NCBI RefSeq assembly: GCF_016861655.1
Contig: NZ_BOLN01000004.1
Coordinates: 124,001-188,000, forward strand
Origin: Levilactobacillus lanxiensis
Lineage (GTDB): Bacteria > Bacillota > Bacilli > Lactobacillales > Lactobacillaceae
Reading direction: 5' to 3'
DNA: 64,000 nucleotides
Position 1 is the first letter of the stretch. Each line of letters opens with the position of its first letter. Below, piece after piece: positions 34,925 through 44,095 of the stretch. The notes below the pieces were generated by a model. That model was not told the origin of the DNA. It made no database searches and saw nothing but the letters and a program-made list of their open reading frames with translations. Made by a program: the position numbers and the translations under genes.

Positions 34925-35482
34925 ATGCTCACATTTAATATTCGTGGTGAAAACATCGAAGTTACTGACGCAATACGGGATTACGTTGAAAAGCGTATCA
35001 GCAAGTTGGAGAAATATTTCGACAACAATGTTGAGGCAATTGCGCATGTCAACCTGAAGGTCTACCAAAACAAGACAGCGAAGGTTGAAGTAACAATCCC
35101 ACTCCCATACTTGACATTACGGGCAGAGGAAACCTCTCCGGACTTATATGCAAGTGTTGACCTGGTAACGGACAAGCTGGAACGTCAAATTCGTAAGTAC
35201 AAGACCAAGGTCAACCGTAAGTCCCGGGAAAAGGGTTACAAGAATCTCGACTTCTCACCGGACGCTGACAGTGAAAAACCGGCTGACAGTAACGAATTAG
35301 AAGTTGTCCGCACCAAGCGGGTTTCATTGAAGCCAATGGATAATGAAGAGGCCGTTCTGCAAATGGACATGTTAGGCCATGACTTCTTTATCTACGAAGA
35401 CGCTGAAACTAATGGTATCAGCATCGTCTACCGTCGTAACGACGGTCGGTATGGCTTGATTGAGGCCGATGACCAAGATTAA
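34925..35482 (+). CDS. hpf: Long-form ribosome hibernation promoting factor
   Basis: 185 residues. The N-terminal RaiA/HPF domain (to about 100) sits in the 30S decoding region; the linker leads to the C-terminal dimerisation domain (VRTKRVSLKPMDNEEAVLQM...YRRNDGRYGLIEA) that joins two ribosomes into a 100S particle. Usual length for Firmicutes. Own promoter, and a terminator after it. Confidence 0.97.
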   Translation: MLTFNIRGENIEVTDAIRDYVEKRISKLEKYFDNNVEAIAHVNLKVYQNKTAKVEVTIPLPYLTLRAEETSPDLYASVDLVTDKLERQIRKYKTKVNRKSREKGYKNLDFSPDADSEKPADSNELEVVRTKRVSLKPMDNEEAVLQMDMLGHDFFIYEDAETNGISIVYRRNDGRYGLIEADDQD

Positions 35483-35499
35483 GTAAATTTAGTTTCCGA

Positions 35500-35528
35500 A
35501 GCGCTGCGAGTTCTCGCGGCGCTTTTTT
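35500..35528 (+). terminator. hpf terminator
   Basis: AGCGCTGC pairs with GCGGCGCT around a short loop, followed by T's. Confidence 0.88.
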
Positions 35529-35545
35529 GTATAAGAGTGCGGAAC

Positions 35546-35642
35546 GAGCCGCTTAGGTCCTGAGCATTAGGGAGTAAAAGAGCTTCTGCCCGGCAGCGCC
35601 GGGCAGGAGTTCTTTTACTTTCTAAGCGCAGGGACCTGGCTC
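35546..35642 (+). other. Very stable long hairpin upstream of the tandem repeats
   Basis: 35573-35594 pairs with 35598-35619 over 22 positions (two G-T) with a 3-nt loop, centred on TGCCCGGC/GCCGGGCA. An outer stem joins GAGCC-AGGTCCTG (35546-35562) to CAGGGACCT-GGCTC (35629-35642). GCTTAG/CTAAGC offers an alternative outer pairing. No T-run follows. Its right arm is also the beginning of tandem repeat unit 0. Confidence 0.6.
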
Positions 35643-36060
35643 GTGTAGCACGTTTCGGAAGCCGCAAGGACCGGGATTGTTCCGTGGAGAACCGACTTAA
35701 CGAACTAAAACAATCTAAATTGAACGTAAATTCCGGGCCTGGGTCGTTTCCGTTACGGTGTTAAGCGGAACCAGTTGCCCCGCGTAGCACGTTTCGGAGG
35801 CCGCCAGGACCGGGATGGTTCCGTGTAGAACCAGTGAAACGATTTGAAGTAAGCTGAAATGAATGTCCAGTCCTGGATATTTTCTTAGCCGGGTTAAGCG
35901 CAGGAGTCTGCCCCGCGTAGCACGTTTCGGAGGCTGCAAGGAACGGGATTGTTCCGTGTAGAATCAGTGAAATGATTTGAAACAAGCTGAAATGAATGTC
36001 CAGTCTAGAGTCATTGCTTAGTCAGGGTTAAGCGCAGAAACCTGCCTTGCGGAACACGTT
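35623..36060 (+). repeat. Tandem repeat: three units of about 135 bp plus a partial fourth
   Basis: Units begin with TAAGCG at 35623, 35762, 35895 and 36029 (lengths 139, 133, 134, then partial). The shared heart is GTAGCACGTTTCGGA, then a GGAAC...GTTCC-type hairpin. Units 1 and 2 also share GATTTGAARYAAGCTGAAA and ATGTCCAG. It lies between hpf and secA, with no gene on either strand that I can support. Confidence 0.8.
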
Positions 36061-36080
36061 CCTGCCAGGCAACCTAGGCG

Positions 36081-36459
36081 TTGCTACATGGTGTCTCAAG
36101 CAATTCAACCGGTGCCAGTCACCAGCCAGTTTGGCCAGTGAAATCACAATTTAATTTCCACGCAACGCAGACTTAACGCAGAACTGTTATACTTAAGACT
36201 CGAATCAGTGTGTCGGGGAGACCGCGATGCACGCTGGAAGTCTGTGACCCCCTTGAATATCGCAATAGATTAATTGTTAAACTAATTTTGTTAACCCTAT
36301 TTTAGGTTGGTGCCAAGCTAAAGAAACCGCTTCACCAAGCCGCCAGTATGGAGATTTGTTTCATCTTGGTCCGGATAGTGGTAAAATGTAGGTTGATTTA
36401 TTGTAAACAAATGGGTAACTTTAAATAGACTTACTAAATGTACTGAAGGGAATTCTCAC
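36081..36459 (+). promoter_or_regulatory. secA upstream region with possible promoters and a hairpin
   Basis: Extended -10 TGTTATACT (36185-36193) could start an RNA that folds at once: GGGG-GAC (about 36214) with GTC-ACCCCC (about 36240-36252). A second weak promoter, TTTCAT-N17-TAAAAT (36359-36387), lies nearer secA. No coding signal is visible in the stretch. Confidence 0.35.
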
Positions 36460-38823
36460 ATGGCAAATATTTTGAAACGATGGGTCGAAAGTGATCGCCG
36501 GACTTTACGACGCCTCAGTAAATTAGCGGACGAAGTTGGTGCTTACGCCGACGAGTACGCACAACTTTCAGACGATGATCTGAAGGCAAAAACGCCGGAA
36601 TTTAAACAGCGTTATCAAGACGGCGAAACGTTGGACGATTTACTGCCTGAGGCTTTTGCGGCTATCCGTGAAGGTGCCAAGCGGGTTCTCGGCCTCTATC
36701 CTTTCCACGTGCAGATCATGGGGGGAATTGTGCTTCATGAAGGGAACATTTCCGAAATGAAGACAGGTGAAGGGAAAACCTTGACCGCCACAATGCCCGT
36801 GTACCTGAACGCTATTGCCGGTAAAGGGGTTCACGTTGTAACGGTTAACGAATACCTGTCTGCACGTGACGCCACTGAAATGGGTGAACTGTACACCTGG
36901 ATGGGCTTAACGGTTGGGTTGAACTCAGCTGAAAAGTCACCAGAAGAAAAACGGGAAGCCTACAACGCCGACATCACTTACTCAACCAACGGGGAAATCG
37001 GTTTCGATTACCTGCGTGATAACATGGTTGTTTACAAAGAAGATATGGTTCAACGACCATTGAACTTTGCGATTGTCGATGAAGTTGACTCTATCTTAAT
37101 TGATGAAGCCCGGACGCCACTGATCATTTCTGGTCAGTCCGAAGGGACGAGTGCGCTTTACCAACGGGTTGATCGCTTTGCGAAGACCTTACATGAAAAA
37201 GACGACTTTAAGATCGACCTGGAATCCAAGACGGTTGCTTTGACCGATACTGGGATTGAAAAGGCCGAAAAGTACTTCAACTTGAAGAACTTGTATGACA
37301 CCGACAACACGGCCTTGACCCACCATATGGACCAAGCCTTGCGGGCCAACTTTATCATGCTTCGTGATAAAGACTACGTGGTTCAAGACGGTGAAGTCTT
37401 AATCGTTGATTCCTTTACTGGGCGGGTTATGGACGGTCGTCGTTACTCTGACGGCCTGCACCAAGCCATTGAAGCCAAGGAAGGCGTCGAGATTCAAGAA
37501 GAAACCAAGACGATGGCCAACATCACGTACCAAAACTTGTTCCGGATGTACAAGAAGCTTTCCGGGATGACGGGTACTGCCAAGACCGAAGCCGAAGAAT
37601 TCCGGGAAATTTACAACATGGAAGTTATCACCGTGCCAACCAACAAACCGGTTGTCCGGGTCGATGAACCTGACTTGTTGTACCCAACCTTGGAATCCAA
37701 GTTTGACGCCGTTGTTAAGGAAATTAAGTCATTACACGAAAAGGGTCAACCGATGTTAATCGGGACCGTTGCCGTGGAAACGTCAGAATACCTGTCCCAA
37801 CGTTTGGATAGTGAAAACATTCCGCACGTGGTCTTGAACGCCAAGAACCATGCCAAGGAAGCCGATATTATTCAAAACGCTGGTCAAAAGGGTGCTGTTA
37901 CCATCGCTACCAACATGGCTGGGCGGGGGACCGATATTAAATTGGGACCCGGCGTCGTTGAAATTGGTGGGTTAGCCGTTATCGGGACTGAACGTCACGA
38001 ATCACGGCGGATTGATAACCAACTTCGTGGGCGTTCCGGTCGTCAAGGTGACCCTGGTATGACCCAGTTCTACCTGTCTCTGGAAGATGATTTGATGCGG
38101 CGGTTCGGTTCTGACCGGGTCAAGGCCTTCCTCGAACGGATGAACGTTGATGGCGAAGACGCTGTTATCCGTAGCCGGATGATCACTAAGCAAGTGGAAT
38201 CTGCACAAAAGCGGGTTGAAGGGAATAACTACGATTCCCGGAAGAACGTTCTGCAATACGATGACGTTATGCGTCAACAACGGGACGTTATCTATGGCGA
38301 ACGGAACCAGGTCATTAACCAAGACTCCTCATTGAAGTGGGTCTTGATGCCAATGATCGAACGGACCGTTGACCGGGTGGTTAACCTGCATACGCAAGGC
38401 GACCAATCCGATTGGGATTTGGATACCTTACTAGACTTCGGGATTTCCGCAATGGTTTCACCAGATAAGATCAGCCTGGATGATTTGAAGGGCAAGACCG
38501 CTGATGAAATCAAGGCCTTCTTCATGGGCTTAGCTGAAGAAGTTTACGCTGACAAGCAAAAGCAACTCTACGACCCAGCTCAAATGTTGGAATTCGAAAA
38601 GGTTGTGCTGTTACGTTGTGTCGACTCTCACTGGACCGACCACATCGACGCCATGGACCAATTACGTCAATCCATTGGATTACGGGGCTATGGTCAGTTG
38701 AACCCATTGGTTGAATACCAACAAGATGGGTTCCGGATGTTCGGCGAAATGATTTCCGACATCGACTACGACGCCACGCGCCTGTTCATGAAGTCTGAAA
38801 TTAGACAAAATATTACCCGTTAA
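36460..38823 (+). CDS. secA: Preprotein translocase ATPase SecA
   Basis: 787-residue motor that drives unfolded preproteins through SecYEG. Walker A MKTGEGKT at 100-107, [15 protein letters not shown], and [12 protein letters not shown] in the second motor domain. It ends shortly after the helical scaffold, without the C-terminal zinc-binding SecB/ribosome tail, as in many lactobacilli. Codons are biased as in highly expressed genes. AAGGGAA precedes the ATG. Confidence 0.98.
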   Translation: MANILKRWVESDRRTLRRLSKLADEVGAYADEYAQLSDDDLKAKTPEFKQRYQDGETLDDLLPEAFAAIREGAKRVLGLYPFHVQIMGGIVLHEGNISEMKTGEGKTLTATMPVYLNAIAGKGVHVVTVNEYLSARDATEMGELYTWMGLTVGLNSAEKSPEEKREAYNADITYSTNGEIGFDYLRDNMVVYKEDMVQRPLNFAIVDEVDSILIDEARTPLIISGQSEGTSALYQRVDRFAKTLHEKDDFKIDLESKTVALTDTGIEKAEKYFNLKNLYDTDNTALTHHMDQALRANFIMLRDKDYVVQDGEVLIVDSFTGRVMDGRRYSDGLHQAIEAKEGVEIQEETKTMANITYQNLFRMYKKLSGMTGTAKTEAEEFREIYNMEVITVPTNKPVVRVDEPDLLYPTLESKFDAVVKEIKSLHEKGQPMLIGTVAVETSEYLSQRLDSENIPHVVLNAKNHAKEADIIQNAGQKGAVTIATNMAGRGTDIKLGPGVVEIGGLAVIGTERHESRRIDNQLRGRSGRQGDPGMTQFYLSLEDDLMRRFGSDRVKAFLERMNVDGEDAVIRSRMITKQVESAQKRVEGNNYDSRKNVLQYDDVMRQQRDVIYGERNQVINQDSSLKWVLMPMIERTVDRVVNLHTQGDQSDWDLDTLLDFGISAMVSPDKISLDDLKGKTADEIKAFFMGLAEEVYADKQKQLYDPAQMLEFEKVVLLRCVDSHWTDHIDAMDQLRQSIGLRGYGQLNPLVEYQQDGFRMFGEMISDIDYDATRLFMKSEIRQNITR

Positions 38824-38831
38824 ACGGGAAC

Positions 38832-38867
38832 GAACGAGGCGGAAGCAATTCCGACCTCGTTTTCTTT
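38832..38867 (+). terminator. secA terminator
   Basis: AACGAGG-CGGAA pairs with TTCCG-CCTCGTT, followed by T-rich sequence. Confidence 0.88.
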
Positions 38868-38930
38868 TAGCTTCGCTACTGAGGGCGAAACACTAGTGAC
38901 AAACTTGTTTGTGGGTTAAACTAGTAGTTG

Positions 38931-39196
38931 GCCGCAGGGTGTATGAAAATAAAGTTGGCCGCGACAATGTCAGTGACCAGAGGCGGGGCAAAGTACCCAG
39001 CTGTGTCGGTGGCCTTGGCTGAGGTTCTTTCTCAGCCTAGTCCACGGGACGACCTTTGTGACCGTTTCTCAGGCACAAAGTCGAGGTGGAAGCCCGTTTT
39101 TCAGGCTGGAACCGACCCCCATAGCAGGGAACTTTGAACCCCGCCGGCGGGAACGAAATTTCTCGTGGACCGGTTCATTTTCACCAGCCCGGAGGC
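38931..39196 (+). repeat. Dispersed structured repeat, copy D (upstream of prfB)
   Basis: Closing stem TGAAAAT (38944-38950) with ATTTTCA (39177-39183), extended by GGG/CCC, then GCA/GGA internal loop and GCC (38931) with GGC (39194-39196). Core 1 is at 38998; core 2 (CCCCATAGCAGGG) at 39117. The hairpin CTTTGTG/CACAAAG replaces the TTGGAAAC/GTTTCAA of copies A-C. It ends 56 nt before prfB. Confidence 0.8.
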
Positions 39197-39251
39197 GGAA
39201 ACAACGATTTAACCCGAAACAAATAGAATAACTAAAAAGGAGCCAACTAAC

Positions 39252-40368
39252 ATGGAATTAAGCGATGCAAAACGTGAAATTACCACCATGCGTGAACAAC
39301 TAACCGGCTTTAGGGGGTCGCTTTGACTTTGATGCCCTGAACGAGAGCATCAGTGTCAACGAAGGCCAGATGGCCCAACCGGATTTTTGGGACAATGCCC
39401 AAGCCGCGCAAAAATTAATTGATGAAACCAATGAAATGAAGAAAAAGGTCGAGGAATACCAAAACCTGTCCGACCAAGTCGATGACCTCGAGGTTGCCCT
39501 GGAGTTATTACAGGAGGAACCCGACGCTGACATGCAGGCGGAGTTTGAGGCGGACTTTGCCAAAGCCAAACAAGCATTACAGCAGTACAGCCTGAACATG
39601 TTGCTCAACCAGAAGTATGACCGCAACAATGCGATTTTAGAAATCCATCCCGGCGCTGGGGGCACTGAATCCCAGGACTGGGGTGACATGCTGATGCGGA
39701 TGTATACGCGTTGGGCCGAACAGCATAGCTTTAAGGTCACCATTTTGGATTACCAACCGGGGGATGTTGCGGGCTTAAGCAGCGCAACGTTACTGATTGC
39801 CGGACACAATGCGTATGGCTATCTTCGGTCCGAGAAGGGCGTGCACCGGCTAGTTCGGATTTCCCCATTCGATTCGGCCGGGCGGCGACACACGTCGTTT
39901 GCTTCCGTGGATGTTCTACCAGAACTGGATGACTCGGTCGACGTTGAGATCAACCCGGCTGACTTGAAGGTGGACGTTTACCGGGCTTCGGGGGCTGGGG
40001 GCCAACACGTTAACAAGACGTCTTCGGCCGTGCGAATCACCCACTTGCCAACTGGTATCGTGACGCAGAGTCAGGCGCAACGGTCACAACTGCAAAACCG
40101 GCAGACGGCTTTGGGGATGTTGCGGGCCAAGCTGTATGAACGCGAGGAACAGAAAAAGGCCGAGGAAAAAGCCAAGCTTGAGGGCGACCAGATGGATATT
40201 GGCTGGGGGTCTCAGATTCGGTCATACGTGTTCCACCCGTATACGATGGTCAAGGATCACCGGACGGACTACGAAACGGGGAACGGTCAAGCCGTCATGG
40301 ATGGCGACCTAGATCCCTTCATCGATGCATATCTGCAATGGCAACTGAGCCAAAAAAATCCAGATTAA
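39252..40368 (+). CDS. prfB: Peptide chain release factor 2 (with programmed +1 frameshift)
   Basis: RF2 recognises UGA and UAA. The reading starts at ATG 39252, meets UGA after 24 codons (39324-39326) and continues in the +1 frame from GAC 39325, giving about 371 residues. RF2-specific codon-reading SPF lies in RISPFDSAGRRHTSF; the catalytic GGQ is in GAGGQHVNKTSSAVR. AAAAAGGAG precedes the ATG. secA-prfB order is conserved in Firmicutes. Confidence 0.97.
39312..39327 (+). other. prfB programmed +1 frameshift site
   Basis: AGGGGG (39312-39317) acts as an internal Shine-Dalgarno 3 nt before CTT-TGA-C (39321-39327). When RF2 is scarce the ribosome slips from CTT and reads GAC, an autoregulatory loop. 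Confidence 0.95.
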
Positions 40369-40488
40369 GCGTCAGGTGGCGTGGCTAAACGTTAGCACAA
40401 CTAACAATCGCAGCTGTCGCAAAAGAGTTAACGGCGCTACCGGCTGGCATGTCCTGCTAGTTGACTGATTCACAAAAATAATGATTGC

Positions 40489-40524
40489 GCGGGTAACACG
40501 AATGTCGTGTTGCCCGTTTTTGTT
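40489..40524 (+). terminator. prfB terminator
   Basis: CGGGTAACACGA pairs with TCGTGTTGCCCG, followed by T's. It is close to an extended -10 (TGCTATACT, ending near 40536) for the next gene. Confidence 0.88.
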
Positions 40525-40572
40525 TCATGCTATACTGGGGACAGCTATTTTTTCAGGAAAGGTGTCGATTTC

Positions 40573-41727
40573 ATGCGGACATTTATTGCTTGCGGCAGTT
40601 ATTTGCTGCAACCGCTAGTTTGGCTGGCCATTCTGCGGGTCTGGCTGACTAGTCGCGCGCGGATCAAGTCCGAGCGTCATGACTTTGGGAGCGCCGTTTA
40701 CGGTGACCATTTTGAGTTGCGTCATCTGCTAACGCAGGGGATTTTACTAGGATTAGGGCTCTCTCTAATCAACTTCTTAATTGGGTTCAGTTTACCCATT
40801 ATGTGGATTATTGTTTATGAAGTGTTGGCGTTTATCACGTTGATCATTTTGCCAACCACAGTTTTACCGCTGACCCTGATTGTGGTGAGCACGTTAATCA
40901 CCTGGTGGGGCAGCAATTACATACCAATCAAGCCCAATCTATCGGCTGCCGGTCTCAGTTTTGGTCCCGTAGCGGGTGCCAACTATCTGTGGCTCGCAGT
41001 TATGTTCTTCCTGTTGCTGGGCCACTGGGTTGCCCACTATGGGGGCCGGTTCACGAGTCCTAAGATTTACGCGAAACAGCGGGGGAAGCGCATCGCTGGC
41101 TATCCCTGGCGAGAATTATTAGTCATTCCCATGGTGACACTGGTTCCCGGCGACTGGTTTACCAGTCAGTGGGCCTTTTGGCCGGTCTTTCACATTCAAG
41201 GGCAAAGTTTTGCGGTCCTAGTTTTACCCTTACTGCTAGGCCTACGTTTCACCATCTTTCGACAGGCGCCACAACTGGTCTACCGGCGTTTGGCGAAGCA
41301 ATTCGTGTGGCTAGGTGTGGTCGCCGCAGCTTTTGTGGGCTGGACAACGTTTCGGCCACAAGATTCGCCATTCCTATTAATCGTCCTGTTAGTTGGTTAT
41401 GCTGTTATCCTATGGCGGGCTAAACGCTATGACGAACACCAACAATTCTGGTATTCTCAGGTGGACGACGGCGTCCGGGTACTGGCTATCCGGCCACGAA
41501 CACCAGCCGTGAAAATGGATCTGGCTGCTGGCGATATTATTTTGGAATGCAACCATCGTCCCATCAATAGTGAAACGAGTTTTTATGAGGCGCTGCTGGC
41601 CAATCCCGCGTACTGCCATTTACGTGTCCGGGACATGAACGGTGAATTGAAAATGACCGAGACGGCCATCTACTCCGGCGCACCGCACGAAATTGGGATC
41701 GTTTTATTCAGAGATCAGGAGGGGTAA
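40573..41727 (+). CDS. Polytopic membrane protein with C-terminal PDZ domain (MinJ-like)
   Basis: 384 residues from ATG 40573 (AGGAAAGG upstream). Seven or eight hydrophobic helices, then a PDZ domain from about 300 (DGVRVLAIRPRTPAVKMDLAAGDIILECNHRPI). The layout is that of Bacillus MinJ, which links DivIVA to MinD at division sites and poles, and whose gene lies in the secA region there too. Function is inferred. phoP follows after 3 nt, so the three genes are one operon. Confidence 0.75.
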   Translation: MRTFIACGSYLLQPLVWLAILRVWLTSRARIKSERHDFGSAVYGDHFELRHLLTQGILLGLGLSLINFLIGFSLPIMWIIVYEVLAFITLIILPTTVLPLTLIVVSTLITWWGSNYIPIKPNLSAAGLSFGPVAGANYLWLAVMFFLLLGHWVAHYGGRFTSPKIYAKQRGKRIAGYPWRELLVIPMVTLVPGDWFTSQWAFWPVFHIQGQSFAVLVLPLLLGLRFTIFRQAPQLVYRRLAKQFVWLGVVAAAFVGWTTFRPQDSPFLLIVLLVGYAVILWRAKRYDEHQQFWYSQVDDGVRVLAIRPRTPAVKMDLAAGDIILECNHRPINSETSFYEALLANPAYCHLRVRDMNGELKMTETAIYSGAPHEIGIVLFRDQEG

Positions 41728-41730
41728 CCT

Positions 41731-42438
41731 ATGAGTCGAGTCCTAGTCGTCGATGATGAACCCGCCATTGTGACGTTGTTGCAGTACAACTTGGAACAAG
41801 CAGATTTTCAAGTGGTCACAGCAATTGATGGCGAACAGGCGTTGAATTTAGCTCTACACGAAAAGTTTGATGTGATTTTACTGGATTTAATGTTGCCTAA
41901 ATTAGATGGCGTTGAGGTGACCAAACGCCTGCGCCAAGAGAAAATTCAGACACCCATCATTATGGTGACGGCCAAGACGGGGGAATTTGACACGGTCTTT
42001 GGCCTAGAACTAGGGGCGGATGATTATATCACCAAACCGTTTAGTCCCCGCGAGGTGATTGCTCGGATGAAGGCGGTCATGCGGCGGTATCACGAGGATG
42101 AGCCACAGGAAAAGGCGCCCAGCAAGGTCGCTCACCGGTTACAGGTCGGGGACCTGACCATTGATCAGGATAAGTTCCAGGTGAAGCGGGGCGACCAGCC
42201 GATTGAGCTGACCCCCAAGGAATTTGAATTGTTGCTGTTCTTTGCCAAGCGTCCCGGCAAGGTCTGGAGCCGCGAGCAATTGCTGGAAGGCGTCTGGGGC
42301 TTTGATTACAGTGGGCAAACGCGGATGGTGGATATTCATGTGTCCCATCTCCGGGAAAAAATTGAGCGGGACCCCAAGCATCCGACACTGTTGAAGACGG
42401 TCCGGGGCTTTGGGTATACCTTTGAGGTCCAGCCATGA
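41731..42438 (+). CDS. phoP: PhoP-type response regulator (OmpR family)
   Basis: 235 residues. Receiver domain with acidic pocket DDE (8-10), phosphoacceptor Asp52 in LLDLMLPKLDG and the TKPF lysine; C-terminal winged helix (PKEFELLLFF...SREQLLEGVWG...VDIHVSHLREKI). AGGAGGGG precedes the ATG. Its likely target is the Pho box at 43990. Confidence 0.93.
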   Translation: MSRVLVVDDEPAIVTLLQYNLEQADFQVVTAIDGEQALNLALHEKFDVILLDLMLPKLDGVEVTKRLRQEKIQTPIIMVTAKTGEFDTVFGLELGADDYITKPFSPREVIARMKAVMRRYHEDEPQEKAPSKVAHRLQVGDLTIDQDKFQVKRGDQPIELTPKEFELLLFFAKRPGKVWSREQLLEGVWGFDYSGQTRMVDIHVSHLREKIERDPKHPTLLKTVRGFGYTFEVQP

Positions 42439-43787
42439 TCCGGCAATTGCTGGTGGTCTTTCTCGGCTTGGGGGCGGCCAATACGTTACTGGTGAGCGTG
42501 GTGCGGGCCCCACATTTTGCCTTAGCCACGTTGGTAGCTTGGTCGTTGGCCTTACTGGAAACTGTGGTCGCTGGCTACCTGTACCACTGGGCTGAACAGC
42601 GAATTACGATTTTGACGAAAAAGGTCGAGGGCATCCGCCATGAGGAAGCGCCGGCCCACGTGTTATTATCGCCGCATGACCCGTTTTACCAATTAGCCTT
42701 ACAGATCAATTATCTGCAAACACAGCAGCGTAAGGCCCGGCGACAGATGGCGGGGCAAAACCAAGAGTTTGCCACCCTGCTGGACTACTTGCCCATCGGG
42801 GTGATGGTGATTGACCGGTATCGTAAGGTCGAGCTGGCCAATCCCGCGATGGAACAGTTCCTCCAGCACCGCATCTCGCCGCGGCGACATCCCTTTACCC
42901 AAGATATTCGGCAGTTTGAGCTGGCCAGCCTGATCAATTCAGCGTTGAGTGACCGGGAGACCCAGCATCGGACTTTGAAGTTGCCAGGTGTGGTCAATGA
43001 ACGGACCGTGGATGCCCGAGCTATTTATACGGCGACGTCGCAGGATTATTTTCAAGTGTTGGTCCTGCTGTACGATGTGACCGAGGTGTATGCGGTCGAG
43101 CAGATGCAGATGGACTTCGTGTCCAACGCTTCCCATGAGCTGAAGACACCGGTCACGGCTATTTCGGGATTTGCCAAGACCCTGTTAGCGGGGGCCAAGG
43201 ATGATCCGGAAAAGTCGGTCGAGTTCTTAAAGATTATTGACCAGCAGAGTGAACGCTTAGTGGAATTAATCAATGATGTCTTAACCATTTCGCACATCGA
43301 ATCGGGTAACGCTGTCGAGGTGACCGAGGTCCCTGTGGGCCAGATGATTGCGAGTCAGGTGGCGTTGTTAACGCCCTTGGCGGCAGTTAATGCCGTGACG
43401 CTGATCAATCAGGTACCGACAGACTTAATGGCCGTCACCGACCAGCGTAAGTTTGATCAGGTGCTGAAAAATGTATTGAGCAACGCCATCAAGTACAATC
43501 GGCCACAGGGATCTGTGACGCTTTCGACCCGAATTTTAGGGCACTCGTGGGCGTTGACCATTGCGGATACGGGGATTGGGATTGCCCCGCAGGATCAGCT
43601 CCGGGTATTCGAACGTTTCTACCGGGCCGACGTGTCCCATTCCAATCAGTTGGTCAGTGGGAGCGGCCTCGGCCTTGCCATTGTCCGAGAGCTGGTCGAG
43701 TCGTTGAACGGCAAGATTGATTTGCAAAGCACCCCAGACGTGGGGACTAAGGTTACGCTGACGTTCCCGTTGGCTGAAAAAGAATAG
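42435..43787 (+). CDS. phoR: PhoR-type sensor histidine kinase
   Basis: 450 residues, overlapping phoP by ATGA. Two N-terminal membrane helices with almost no outside loop, a PAS domain (LLDYLPIGVMVIDRYRKVELAN), HisKA box with the phospho-His in SNASHELKTPV, and ATPase boxes ADTGIGIA and GSGLGLAIV. The missing sensor loop suggests that phosphate status is read through PstSCAB-PhoU, as in other bacteria. Confidence 0.93.
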   Translation: MIRQLLVVFLGLGAANTLLVSVVRAPHFALATLVAWSLALLETVVAGYLYHWAEQRITILTKKVEGIRHEEAPAHVLLSPHDPFYQLALQINYLQTQQRKARRQMAGQNQEFATLLDYLPIGVMVIDRYRKVELANPAMEQFLQHRISPRRHPFTQDIRQFELASLINSALSDRETQHRTLKLPGVVNERTVDARAIYTATSQDYFQVLVLLYDVTEVYAVEQMQMDFVSNASHELKTPVTAISGFAKTLLAGAKDDPEKSVEFLKIIDQQSERLVELINDVLTISHIESGNAVEVTEVPVGQMIASQVALLTPLAAVNAVTLINQVPTDLMAVTDQRKFDQVLKNVLSNAIKYNRPQGSVTLSTRILGHSWALTIADTGIGIAPQDQLRVFERFYRADVSHSNQLVSGSGLGLAIVRELVESLNGKIDLQSTPDVGTKVTLTFPLAEKE

Positions 43788-43798
43788 ATTAAGTGCGT

Positions 43799-43834
43799 GG
43801 GTGCCTGGAATTTATTTTCCGGGCACCTTTTTTG
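43799..43834 (+). terminator. phoPR terminator
   Basis: GGTGCCTGGAA pairs with TTCCGGGCACC and is followed by six T. 43835-43989 shows no gene. Confidence 0.92.
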
Positions 43835-43989
43835 TGCAGAACGAGTGGACTGGTGAGTGACGGTGGCTTGGTCGCTGAAGAAGATGGCAGGCATAGGCAG
43901 TGGAGGTGGCGCAACGCGTGGTCGTAGACTAATTGGCTAGTTGTGGGGCATGACCGCTTAATCAAAAAAATTACCCATAACGGGATATA

Positions 43990-44043
43990 TTTACATAACC
44001 TTTACAATACGTCTACACGACATTTACATTCGTTAGGTATACT
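43990..44043 (+). promoter_or_regulatory. Pho box (four direct repeats) and pst promoter
   Basis: TTTACA at 43990, 44001 and 44023 and TCTACA at 44012 lie exactly 11 bp apart, the PhoP dimer array known from Bacillus (TT(A/T/C)ACA with 5-bp gaps). TATACT (44038-44043) follows as -10. Binding covers the -35 region, as expected for activation. Confidence 0.92.
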
Positions 44044-44095
44044 TATTTTTGAAATGGTCGGGCCGCAAAGCCTAGCCAATTAGGAGGTTAACGGT

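Noticed and set aside
35479-35985. Minus-strand frames with repeated peptides in the tandem repeats
   Set aside because: They simply mirror the DNA repeat, lack ribosome sites and change frame between units.
39252-39326. Early stop in prfB as a broken gene
   Set aside because: The AGGGGG plus CTTTGAC context is the well-known programmed +1 frameshift of RF2.
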